A stretch of DNA of 64,000 nt from Chondrus crispus (taxonomy: Eukaryota > Rhodophyta > Florideophyceae > Gigartinales > Gigartinaceae), in NCBI RefSeq assembly GCF_000350225.1, contig NW_005178541.1, positions 1 through 64,000 on the forward strand, read 5' to 3'. Shown here in pieces: positions 1 to 10,509 of this stretch; the stretch's first letter is position 1, and each line of letters starts with the position of its first letter. The notes below the pieces were generated by a model. The model had not been told where the DNA came from, made no database searches, and worked only from the letters and a program-made list of their open reading frames with translations. Made by a program: the position numbers and the translations under genes.

Positions 1-2216
1 CAACACATTACCCTCCACACCACTATCCCTCACACTCCCCAAGAAAATTCCCTAGCCGAACGTGCCAATCGCACAATATTCGACAATGTCAGAGCTGCCC
101 TGGCCTCCTCGGCCATGCCCCCAATTTTGGGAACACGCCGCCCGGGACTATATCGACAAATACAACTATACCCCCCACCGCTCTCACAAGAAACTCCCAC
201 AAACACTGTGGTCCCGCACACCAGTCACCATCAATACACTCCTCCCCTTCAGCCAATACTGCTATGTGACAGACCCTGCACCGAAATCCAAACTGCAGGC
301 TCGCTTCCACCTGCACCTCTACCTCTACCGTACAGACCCAACCCACTATGCCACCTGGAACACCACCACAAAAAAACGGCCGATGTCGTGCGTCAGAATT
401 TATCCCTTACGACCCCAGCCGCGACTCTGTATCAACACAATCGCACCCCCGCCTCCCCCCACGCGTCAAATCACACGCCCCACCGGTTCTCCTCCACCAC
501 AATCAACACTGTATCACAACCGATGATCACATCGAACCGCTCATCGCCATGCCCACATTCTGCCTCAAAACCCTCAACCCCAACACCGAAGACGGCGACG
601 CGGCGACCAACCGGCGCTCTCTCCGCGCCGCACGACGTGCACCAGACTCCCATGTCTAGGAAGAATCCTGGAACTCTGAGCTTCAAAGCTTGGAGAAACA
701 CGGCACCCTCTCATACATTCCCAAATCATCCCTCCCACCAGATGCCACATTGCTCCCCCTAAAATTCACACTACGCCTCAAACGTGGTGAATCTGGCAAC
801 ATCATCTCCCGCAAAACCAGATGTACAGCCCGGAGTGACAAGCAGATCCCGCACGTTCACTATGACCCTGATAACATATCCAGCCCTGTCGCGGACCGAA
901 ACGCCGTCCGCTGCGCCCTTGCCCTCACCGCCGGAACCCCCCTCATTGCCGAACACTTGGACCTCGAATCAGCCTTCCTACACGAACTACTCGCCCCTGA
1001 AGAGACAATCTACGTCCATCAGCCACCCCAATTTGACGGGTCATACAAACACCCAGGACATGTCGGAGTACTCACCGGCAACATATATGGCACCAGACAG
1101 GCCTGCAAAATATTCACCTCAGGCCTCGCCAGTAACCTAAAACTCTGGAACTTCACACGCCTCACCAGTGATAGCTGCACCTTTCTGCTCCGCATTGAAC
1201 GCAGTTCCCAATTTGTCCTATTTGTCATAACCATCGATGACTTTCTTGCCGTCAGCAATCAGCGCCCCCTCCTTGACTCCACTCGCGCGAAACTCGCCTC
1301 ACGCTACACGGTCAAAAACCTCGGGCCGGTCAGGCATCTCCTCGGATGGAAAGTGGACCGCACACCCACCTCCATCTCGATCAGCCAACCCGCCTTCATT
1401 ATGGACATACTCAAAAGGTTCAATATGGAGACCTGCAACCCCAGCCCCACTCCCTACGACACTACTGTCATCTCTGCCCGCAAACCCGACGACGCCAAAC
1501 TCCCCTCCACCACCCCCTACTCGGCCGCTGTCGGCTGCCTCCGCTACTTTGCCGACAGCACCGGCCCCGACCTGGCCTTCGTCACGGGCCTCCTCGGCCG
1601 GTAATCACACGACCCCTGCCAACGACATTGGCACGCAGTACAGCGAGTCCTGCGCTACCTTCGGCACACCCCGACACACGGCATCACATACACGCATGCC
1701 ACGTCCCCCCGACCCCTCGATGCATACTCGTACTCCGACTTTGCGTCCTGCTTCGACACACGTCGCTCCACATCAGGCTTCGTCGCGCTCTGGCGACAAG
1801 GCCCCATTGCCTGGCAATCCAAACGCCAGAAATTCGTTGCATCCTCAACATGGGAGGCAGAATACATCCCCGCCTTCCATGCTTCTCAATACACGAGATG
1901 CCTGCGCAACCTCCGACGTGACTTCCGCGCCCTCGATCCCTCCATACCAACTCTCCTCCACATAGACAACGCCGGTACCATCACCACGGCAAAATCTCCA
2001 CACCCAACGCCCAAATCGAAGCACATCGACGTAAAACACCACTACGTCAATGAACAAGTGCTCCGACGCCGCATTATCCCCGTGAAGATACCATCGCAAG
2101 ACAATCCCGCAGACTGCCTCACGAAACGCCTCAAACTTACGAGCTTTGAGCATCAACTCTCCACGCTCCGGCTCACTGCAACACCATCATCAACCGCGGC
2201 GACTGTCGTATCTTAA
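1..2216 (+). mobile_element. Ty1/copia LTR retrotransposon, 3' part, broken
   Basis: Remnant of a copia-type polyprotein running off the left edge of the window. In order it shows the end of an integrase region (about 1-650), a reverse transcriptase region (about 690-1600, with the copia IDDFL-type core and the NLG..RHLLGW motif) and an RNase H region (about 1640-2216, ending in a LTKRL-type tail). The reading frame is broken about three times, so it is a fossil. The coding strand is very C-rich, as in the other copia copies here. It is a different and older lineage than the whole-looking copy at 35.7-40.4 kb. Copia assignment is secure; age is only judged as old from decay. Confidence 0.9.
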
Positions 2217-2430
2217 TTTTTCCCGCTTCTTGCCGCCACCGATCACCCTCCACTCCTTGTCGTATCTTACATGTGTACATAGCTCCACCGGTACTTAACA
2301 CCGCCGTCGCTCCTCCCACAGTAAACACGACCAAGGTCTTGAGTCTCTCCTACGGAGACAGTTACAAAAGAACGTTTCAACACATTAACCGTCTTTTACC
2401 GTTATAAAGAAACACCGTTTACCATTTACC
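2217..2430 (+). other. Possible 3' LTR tail of the copia fragment
   Basis: Non-coding stretch directly after the RNase H end of the copia fragment, with a near-direct repeat of TGTCGTATCTTA (about 2205 and 2260) and a CTCCTACGGAG hairpin near 2350. An LTR would be expected here, but the 5' LTR lies outside the window so its ends cannot be fixed. Confidence 0.3.
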
Positions 2431-2931
2431 GACGGAGAGTACCACCTGCATGTGTAGCATGTAAAAAATAATCTTTCGCCAGACAGCCACGAAAACGACC
2501 ACCAAACAATAACCACCGCACACAATGGACATTCCGTCTGCCTCTCCCATCATAAATTCTCTTCGCAGGGCAACGAGCTCCACTCCCATCCCACTTCCTT
2601 CAGCTTCTTTTAATGCTCCTCGCCCCATTTTGGCAATTGCCAATTATCCCTCTTCCTCTGAGTCCGATGGAAACCAACGCCCAGCACCTCAGCAGAACAA
2701 CAAGCGGCGCTTGCAACACGTTTCAACAAAACGAACGCGCAAAATTGTGGTGAGGTGGATGTTGCAGGATATAGAGGCACGTGGTTCGGATATGTTTATT
2801 GCATCCAAGACTGTCAGAAAGTATCCGCAGCACTTTCGCGGGACCGAGAAAGCCATTTCGGCAAAGGCATCAAGATGGTTCAAGCAAAGGGAAGAGATAA
2901 TTTCCATTCCGGACGATGAGGTGATGCGGGT

Positions 2932-3608
2932 TGTGGGATAACTTCCTCCCCGCCGTGGGTTGGGTGAGAGGCGGAGGCTATCGCGAGGGAGCACGCGGCG
3001 CGGACGCGACGTGCTAATTGAACCGATCGGACGAGCTCGCGAAAAGGGAGTGGCTCACTGCCTGGTTACGCGCAGTCGCCCCGTGGTGCGTAAACGGGAG
3101 CGACCAGTAACGGGGTAGAAGCCAGCGCGCGCAATAGAAAACCGAAACGGACGTATGTAGGCGCAAAAAGGACGGGGGTGAGCTTGCCTCAGTTTACTGG
3201 TGGGGACGGGTGTCAGGTCTTAACCACTGAGAGGGACGACTCGGACAAATGTCCCAGTGTATAGTACCTGCCGCCTAGTGCGTACCAGGTACTGTACGCA
3301 ATTAAAAAACTAGCGCCTCTATTCCTAATTACCGCGCGGACGCTGCAGCTACACGTGTGTACTACTGTACACAAGCGCTGCTTACAGACTACTGCACGGA
3401 TGCTACGTGTGCTAGCGTACACGTGTAATACTAGCAAACTACCGCTTGGCCGACACGTGCACTACTGTACACGTACGCCAGATTACGACCGCTCGGCACG
3501 CCCGCGCGCTCGCTACACGCGGGCAGAACTGCACACGTGTATACCGTACACGGCTGTCCCATGACCCCAGCACGCTCGCGCTGGTCACTATACTACACGT
3601 GTCTCACA
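2932..3608 (+). mobile_element. Solo-LTR-like insertion A inside the pogo transposase
   Basis: About 677 bp of CpG- and ACGT-rich non-coding sequence starting TGTGGGATAACTTCC and ending in CA, interrupting the DNA-binding part of the pogo transposase. Its first 330 bp match the reverse complement of insertion B: shared blocks include GGCTCAC, TTTACTGG and GGTCTTAACC in the same order. TG...CA ends and lack of coding sequence fit a solo LTR; no clear target duplication survives at this copy. Old, judging by divergence between copies. Confidence 0.6.
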
Positions 3609-4324
3609 TTTTGTCAAACGTAAGAGATTGGCGGTTGGAAGTCCTTCGGTCTCCCGTAAGGAAGTATTGGTCAAAGCAGGAAAGGGAAGAGTTCGAAAGC
3701 GGTCGGTCTGGGCGACAGAGCTACACATGATTGTTATTGTGGAATATGAAAGACTGTCCAGGACAGGACTCAAATGTAATGCAAGCATCTTCAAAACATT
3801 GGCACGCAGGATTTGTTGGATGATCACAACACGTTTGGCCTCAGCTTACCACTTCCTTGGAATGACAGAATGGATCTAAGCTGCAAAATAACGAAGCGCT
3901 GGGTACAGTCTTTTATGGAACGATTTAACATTGTATCTCGTAGGCAATGCGGAAAGCTGATGATTAGTCTTGTGAAGCAGGAACAGATGGAGAGAGACGT
4001 CGCATTCCACTTGGGCGTGGCGTGTAAAGCGTTCAGTAATGAGGAGCTAAACGAAGACATGGCTGAAAAGTTTGATGAAACGCACTTTGTTGTCAACATG
4101 GACAATGGCCGGAACTTGTCATTTGTCTGGTGCGGGGAGGTCAAGTATGCTGACGTGTCGTCTGGAGGGGAGTTAATGACAATAATAGTGCAGATTACAG
4201 GTGGCCAAAATGCGCTCATACAGCCACCGTTCATTGTTTTTCAGAATAAATCTAGTAATCATCCCATTCGGGGAGTACCAGATGACGTCCCGGGTGTTTC
4301 ATTTCAGACAGGACCGAAAGGCTT

Positions 4325-4955
4325 GTAGTGCAATTCTGTACCAAAACCCCCCGGCGAGATGATAACGGTGCGGGACGGCGGGTGTTACTGTAGCGAGCGG
4401 GCGTACAGGCACCCGCCGCCGTGCATAGTAGTACCACAAGGATTCGACGTGGGACAGTCAGTAACAGCGGTTGTGGCCACTAGTAACACGTGGCACAGCC
4501 TTTAGCCGGGATCGTGGCCATCGGCACACGTGTATAAGTCGTATGGTGGCTAAGTAGTAATTAGTAGTTAAAGGCACAAATTAGCCAATTTAGCACATTC
4601 GCCGGTATACAGCAAGTAACAGCTACTGTAGCGGGACAGGTGTCCTGGTGTCCCACTTAGGGGTTAAGACCGAGGGCTCCTGCCCCGTTCCAGTAAACGG
4701 GAGGCAGACTTGCCTCCCTTCCCTTTACTGCTAATTGCTATCCCCGTTCCGGTTTCCCTTTTAGTCTCAGGCTTCTGACCCGTGACCGGCCGTTCGGATC
4801 TAACACTACCGACCGGCTGCACGTCACTGGCCACGTGAGCCTTCCCTCTTTTCCGTACGGTTTGCGTTCGTGCGTGGGTTACCCACCGGCGCGCGCTCCC
4901 TTACCTCTAAGCCCCCTCGTTTCGGAGTGGTCGGGACGAAGGTAGTTATACCACA
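4325..4955 (-). mobile_element. Solo-LTR-like insertion B inside the pogo transposase
   Basis: About 631 bp with TG...CA ends, flanked by AGGCT (4320-4324) and AAGCT (4956-4960), a 5-bp target duplication with one difference. It sits exactly between the GPKG and WMDQ codons of the DDE_1 core. Its reverse complement starts TGTGGTATAACTACC, nearly the same as the start of insertion A, so both belong to one LTR family inserted in opposite orientations. No coding sequence; the parent element's family cannot be told. Confidence 0.65.
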
Positions 4956-5541
4956 AAGCTGGATGGATCAGAGGGTATTTGGAGAATGGCTCTTAGAGAC
5001 ACGTGCCATATCAAAAGATGCTTTTGGGCGACAGCGGACAATATTTTTAAATAATTGTTCGGGCCATCTCGAGTCTGATATTCAGAGAGAAAATATTGCA
5101 AAAATTAATGCTGTGATTAAGTTTTTGCCGAAGAATGCGACGCATTTGTGTCAACTGGCTGACAGTTTTGCCATACAAAAAATTAAGCAAAAGTGGAGGA
5201 CTTTATGGGATGAGGAAAAGGTACGACTCATTGATTCCAGGCAGTCGAAGGAGGGGTTGTTGAAATCTGGGAAATTGCCAACTCCGGGTAAGTTGTTTTT
5301 CGTCAAACTGGCGGCTCGGGTTATTCGTGATGTCAACAAAATGCGTGACAAAAACGGCCTTACGTATGCGCAAAAATCAATGATTCGATGCGGGCTCTCA
5401 CGGGATCTGAATGGCCAGTGGCGTATTTGCCAGCTTTTTCCGCTCCTGCAGGTCATAATTGAGAAGCACCGTACGGTTTTTGATGGCAAAAGCCCCTTCG
5501 AGGACAGCGATTCCAACTCTTCGGACAGCAGTGAAGCGTAG

Positions 5542-6787
5542 AAATGCCTAGAGTTAATTGAAAATAAACCCATACCATTTGTTCTGCGTACGGGAATGCT
5601 GTGGCATATAGTATTTCCTCTTCGCTCAAGATCTCGGACACTCAATTTACCATAGCCTACTCTAATACCGTGTCCACATTATATTTTCCACCAGACTAAA
5701 TCCTGTTCCCGGTGTACAAGAGCCTGCGGGACGAACAGACCGATTCGGATCTAATCGTATCGAAATCAATGGTATCTTTTTTTCTTCTACACTTGCATCG
5801 TTGGCCATTATCATTTGTGTCCAAAGCAATACTTTCCTTTTATTCGATGGCAGACATTACTTCGGTCATTTGTCGTGCTTTGGTATGTGTCCTGGTCTGT
5901 GGAGAAAGGTCGTCTCCATCTCCGTTTGTATGTCGACCATCGAGACGTGGTTGAACCATCTGCGAGGAAGCAATTTCTGTTGGGATCATGTTTCTCGTCT
6001 GCATATGCCTTCTATAGAGACCTTAACTGTTAGATAGTTCCATTTTCTTTGAATTAGGGTAGCATCTGCACAATATCTGGGGGCATTTTGGATGAGACCC
6101 TGGACATCCGATATCACAGATTACAATGATTGGCCATTTCTCAAAATCGACCCTACCCACTTCCAGCCCACAACTGCAGCTCTGTACTTCATTCCCCAGT
6201 AAATTCATGTATTAAATTTTAATCCTGTTCAACGATACCGCCGCCGTTTCGGGAAACCACTACACTCTAGTGGTGAGCAATATTTTCTTTCGCCTTTAAC
6301 TTCTTACAAGAGTGGCAAACCATAGTAGGAATCTACGTTTTAGAAAATAATGACAATGCAGATTAACTACAGAGAAACATATCAACCTCTCAATAGTATA
6401 ACCTTTTTAGGGTTGAGCCCTCTCTCCACCCAAATGCCGGTGAGAAGGACACGTCGTTTGATGGAAACCTACATCTTTCAATTCTAACAAACCTTTGCAT
6501 CTCATCCAGAAGGTGGGAGCCACTTCCGCTTGTGGTAAACAGTAAGATAGTTGAGGGAGATGAAATATTATCCACCATTCAACACGCCTCGCAGATATGA
6601 TCTATCGAAGAAGTATTCTTTTCTTATCACAAACAGCCCCCCCTGAAATACTTCCGCGTTTAGTGAACACTGACAAGTTGTCTACAGCTGTGAAATAAAC
6701 CCCTAAGCTTGCATCAGCCTAGGCTTCTTCTTAGCAAATCAAACGAGAGGAATTGTCTCATCCCTGAACTTCATGGACAGCTCTGCG
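5542..6787. other. Intergenic, no gene recognised
   Basis: Between the pogo remnant and the Cys-rich peptide gene. Three short overlapping open frames occur at 5712-6037 on the plus strand, but none has a recognisable domain or a convincing composition. No terminal repeat of the pogo element could be picked out. Confidence 0.5.
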
Positions 6788-6797
6788 TCTATATAAG
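6788..6797 (+). promoter_or_regulatory. TATA box of the Cys-rich peptide gene
   Basis: TCTATATAAG lies about 115 bases before the start codon at 6911. With initiation about 30 bases downstream this predicts a 5' leader near 85 bases. Confidence 0.6.
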
Positions 6798-6910
6798 ACC
6801 TGCCCGAACCAGTTACTTTGTCCTTCAGCGTCTCTCGCACCACAAAGCCTCTCTCCAATCCAAACCAAAAGCATCAAATCATCCGAAACAAGCAGATCAA
6901 TCTCTCCAAC

Positions 6911-7174
6911 ATGTTTCATCGCCGCACATGTTTTCTGTTTGCGCTCCTGGTCCTGGCTACAGTCGCCTTTGCAGTGAATGACAAGCGGGTCGAGGAAGAC
7001 ATCTCCATTCAACAAGATGCTGCGGAAGACATGGAAGTTGCAGAACGAGCTGTCTCATGTCCGTGCACGTGCTACAAAGATATTGCATATGCTAAATATC
7101 AATGCAGCAAGTATCCCTATTACAAATATTGTCATGTCTATGGTTGCCACCACCACGGATGGTGGTGCTGCTAG
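6911..7174 (+). CDS. Secreted Cys-rich peptide precursor (defensin-like architecture)
   Basis: 87 residues. The frame is open further upstream, but the ATG at 6911 starts a textbook signal peptide (residues 1-21, FLFALLVLATVAFA core), so it is preferred. After VNDKR comes an acidic stretch of about 20 residues ending MEVAER, then a C-terminal domain of about 40 residues with eight cysteines: C-P-C-T-C near its start, three spaced cysteines, and a terminal HHHGWWCC. The domain is rich in Tyr, His and Trp. Dibasic KR and the ER end of the acidic stretch look like processing sites, so the order is signal peptide, acidic propeptide, mature peptide, as in many antimicrobial peptide precursors. No named family recognised. 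Role in defence or adhesion is inference. TATA box upstream at 6788; AATAAA at 7424. Confidence 0.75.
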   Translation: MFHRRTCFLFALLVLATVAFAVNDKRVEEDISIQQDAAEDMEVAERAVSCPCTCYKDIAYAKYQCSKYPYYKYCHVYGCHHHGWWCC

Positions 7175-8190
7175 TAGGACTGCTTGCTGAGCTACCCGCA
7201 CTACCTGGAGTACAGTTGTTAGATTGGACTCACGGGGCCACAATGGGATTATCAAATTCTTTGTTAGTCCCGAAGTCGACGACAGCTGTTTCAGTCTCAA
7301 GGCCAATACATCGCAAAACAATTCCAAGTCCCTTTCATGAAGTGTAGTTGCTCTTAAACCCGCAAAGGGTATCTTTAGTTGGCAGTATGTGTGGGCATCG
7401 CGATGTACCCCCTTTTAGTTTCAAATAAAAGCGATGAGAACCGGTATCAATGCCTGTTCAGACAAAAACGTCTTGTTTCCATACCATAATTCCGCACATG
7501 CAGTCTAAGGCTATCAGAAAACGATGCTTGCTGCCTTTCTGTGGAATATCGGTGCCTTTTATGGCAACTTCATCATGAAATACTCAGACCCACGTGTACT
7601 CCGATGTAATGTACCTGTTAGAAATAAGTTAACCATGCGATCATAAATTAATATGGAGAGGATCGTAACTTAACAGTGCAAAGTGCACCGTCCTTTTCCG
7701 TACGGTAGGTTGCCATGGTTCTGCTAATTTTTTACCTACATGTCAGATGCCGCTTTCTGCGATGGGAACATTGCCACTTGGACATGAGTCACACATGACA
7801 ACAACCATCTCCGTGCACAAAATAGTTGCTCCTCTTTGCATTACACATCAAGTGTCAGACGATGGTCAGGGCTGAGCAACTGATGATGTTGTCGTGAGCG
7901 GAAATTCTATTGATCAAATAGATGTGCGCGGTGGGGTTGCTCTTAGAAAGCGGGCAAAGATGGAAGCAGTTTCCTGGGGGGCAGCGCCGTCGTCCCCCTG
8001 GGCGCCGGACTGCTGTATGGCGACTACGGTGCACGCGGCGATGCATCGCTATCGGCGTATTTTCGGGGTATCTTCCGACAGGCATCACGCCGGCCGGCCA
8101 GGTCCATTCAGGCTGGCACGATAGGTACCTCTCGTTTCGCGGAGGGCGGACGGGCCGTGTGAGCACGAGAGAGGCGAGTGGTATTCCGAG
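7175..8190. other. Intergenic, 3' flank of the peptide gene
   Basis: Contains an AATAAA at 7424-7429, a plausible poly(A) signal for the peptide gene. No other supported gene. Open frames in 7855-8390 have no recognisable domain. Confidence 0.4.
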
Positions 8191-8580
8191 CGTTTGGAGA
8201 GTACTGTAGAAAGCGCGCGCCCCTCGAACGAGGAGGGAGGGGATGCGGCATGCAAGCAAGGCTCGCTCGTGACGTCGCGCAGCACGCCCCGCACGCACGC
8301 GCAGACGAACCCCTGTGACGCTGCGCCCCCCGTACATGCCGCTGCGCGGCGCGGGCAAGGATGTGCGGGGGACGCCTCGACAGCGCATTGCTCACCGGCA
8401 TTGGCGGCCCCACGGCGGCTCGGCAGGGCGGCAGGGAGGCTGGCGGCGGGCGGGCGGGCGGCAGATGGAGGCGGGCAGCAATGCGGCTGAAGGGGCGTCG
8501 TCGGCAGCCCAAAATGGCGGCATTGCTGTACCGACGGCCTGGCAGCGCGGCAGCGGCGCTCCAAACAGTCATTCAGCCGC
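8190..8580. other. GC-rich block without a convincing gene
   Basis: Strongly GC- and CpG-rich, with (GGCG)n-like runs around 8440-8470, so several frames stay open on both strands by chance. Amino-acid compositions are Arg/Ala/Pro-rich in every frame. It could be a CpG-rich promoter block; nothing shows which way. Confidence 0.35.
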
Positions 8581-8769
8581 GTTTGCATCCTTTATCCCTG
8601 TGCCTAATTGTAGAAAGATTTCCGTCACTATGACTTAGAGATGATTTTCGTGAAATCTCTGTGGTGCAAGGAACGATGCCCGAGTTTACTGAGGGAGACG
8701 GACCGTGTGCGACTAGACTAAGAAGGGGAGCGGCGCCGTTGGCGGCGGCGCTGCCTGGGCGATACATCT

Positions 8770-9060
8770 GTGCTACGTGTGTGCGTGGTACAGGTGTGTG
8801 AGCTGTGCATGGGAATCATGACAATCTCAAAGAGAGGGGTGGGCCACCGTCTCAAAACGGCAGAAACATTGGTAATTCACAAAAGCCTGTGCGCAAATTT
8901 TGACGGTATTTTGAGAGCTCTCCGTGTCGTAATATAGAAAACCGTATCATAACAATCACTCCCAAGGAGCATATATAGCCGCCGACGACGCCGGCGAGCC
9001 CCGAGAATAAAAGACAAGGAAGCTTGACTCTACACTCCGTCGTCGTCTCTATCAGCAACA
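8770..9060 (+). other. TATA plus poly(A)-signal block, possible solo LTR
   Basis: CATATATAGCC (about 8970) is followed within 40 bases by AATAAAAG (about 9006) and then ends ...CAGCAACA, with no gene on either side. A promoter and a poly(A) signal this close together is typical of an LTR. No convincing target duplication was found, so the call is weak. Confidence 0.3.
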
Positions 9061-9090
9061 TACAGTTCCCCTTTTTTCCACTGCAACGGA

Positions 9091-9175
9091 GAGTATACGT
9101 AGTACGGTACTACGTATACTCCCAATATTCTGCGAAACGAGCTCAAACTTTGAGCTCGTTTCGCAGAATATTGGG
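9091..9175. repeat. Two abutting long palindromes
   Basis: First palindrome 9091-9121: 15-base arms around one base, based on GAGTATACGTAGTAC. Second 9121-9175: perfect 27-base arms (9121-9147 and 9149-9175) around one base. They share base 9121. Confidence 0.9.
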
Positions 9176-10509
9176 ATGAACCGAAGTGACGTGGCAAAGT
9201 CGGTTTAGTTGAAATGAAGGCAAATTATTGGGCCAATTTTTGGGGTTGTCCGATCTTTCTGAGAATTTCCTCTCCATTTGTCCATAACAGTTCCAATGCA
9301 CGTTTAGTCCCCTTGTGACGGTACTGTTTACAGGATTCTCGCCACGCGCAGAGGTCTCATTGGTAACGGCGTGACAGGTTGATTGATAGTGAAATGAGTT
9401 CCTAGAGTGTTTGCGAAGCAGAGTTATGATGCTAATTGGCAGTTTTTGTCCCATCTTTGCGTGCCCCCCCTTTAGGACTCCACAGTACAACAATCTCGGT
9501 AGCCAAATCCGACGCCCTCCTGCGCCCAGCCGCAGGCCTAGCAACTCGCCGGAGACGAGAAACGGGGATCAGGTGAGACTCCCGGCGAGCAATTGGTGCG
9601 AGAGAGCGCTGAAACTCTTCGGTGTTGATCGATGGCGCGGTTTTTCCCTGCGAGCAGAGATCCCGGCCTCTTTATGGGTTACTAAAGGCATATCATGCAT
9701 CGGTCTTTGCATCTGTGCTGACGTCAATTCTGTTTTTAGTCCTTCCCTGCGCTCTGCTCTGCGCCTATCCGGTCTTACACAGTTGCCACTTATCACAACT
9801 GTACAATAGTCAGAGGCAGTGGGTGTCGGAGCGGTTACTGTGCAGTCTACTTCTGGTATACCCCCTTTTCTGCTGGGGCTAAATTCCCACTACGCCGAAC
9901 ACATAGGATAGGTGCGCAGTGACAGATTGTCAATTTCATCGCTTCTAAATTGTGAGAGAAAAAGGAGATGCTTTGGGTTTTACTGAGGGCAGAGCGGTGA
10001 CAGTCTTCAATACTGCCTGGAGGCTGTACATTCGTGTATCATACGACACTCATCTATAGAAAACTTGCGTATATAGGCTTCAACTTGTCTCTTTAAGCAG
10101 TCCGCATCGTAAAATCAGGCAACAAGAATCCATCTGACGTTCAAAGAAATATGCAATTCGCCCTTTCGTGAACCCTACCGGCAAAGCTTTCTGCATACCA
10201 ACTAATCGATTTTAAAGAGTCTCTCTAATGTCGCTGAGGTGAGCCACTTGGACAACTCTCTTGTCAAAGAGGACCAGTGTGAGCATACCAACAATGGAAT
10301 ACGGCTCTTGGACTCCTCCCCTTCTCACCACAATAACTTATTTAAATATTACTTGAATAGGAGATTTACTGCTGCAAAGGGTTGCTATACCGAGTGATGA
10401 TAGCCACTAAGGACTCCGTTTTCTTATCTATTCCAAGACCATAACATGTGCGGGAGAATGTATTATCTGGAGACCTCTGGTTAGTGAGAGAAAACCGAGT
10501 GGCGTCGTA
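9176..10509. other. Intergenic, no gene recognised
   Basis: Flanks the DEG/ENaC-like gene on its 3' side. A frame at 9622-9882 with two hydrophobic runs lacks an ATG near its start and was not accepted as a gene. Confidence 0.4.

Larger units (their letters stand above)
2525..5541 (+). mobile_element. Pogo-type DNA transposon, DDE_1 transposase, interrupted and decayed
   Basis: The coding parts are three blocks: 2525-2931 (basic DNA-binding N-terminus), 3609-4324 and 4956-5541 (DDE_1 superfamily nuclease core). Visible family motifs are DETHFVVNMDN (first Asp), VKYADVSSGGE, PIRGVPDDVPGV, GPKG then WMDQRVF, FLNNCSGH and DSFAIQKIKQKW. In the second motif the usual catalytic Asp (DNCSGH) reads Asn, and the usual QPxD reads QLAD, so the enzyme would be dead even without other damage. 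The middle block also changes frame near 3830. Two solo-LTR-like insertions split the gene. The 3' end has an AATAAA about 20 bases after the stop. Terminal inverted repeats were not found. DDE_1/pogo assignment is strong; the residue calls are read directly. Confidence 0.85.

Noticed and set aside
8085-8588. Minus-strand frames of 154-167 codons
   Set aside because: Several overlapping frames with Arg/Ala/Pro composition in a GC-rich block; no start context and no domain.
9622-9882. 86-codon frame with two hydrophobic runs
   Set aside because: No ATG at its start and no homology recognised; hydrophobicity comes from a T-rich strand.
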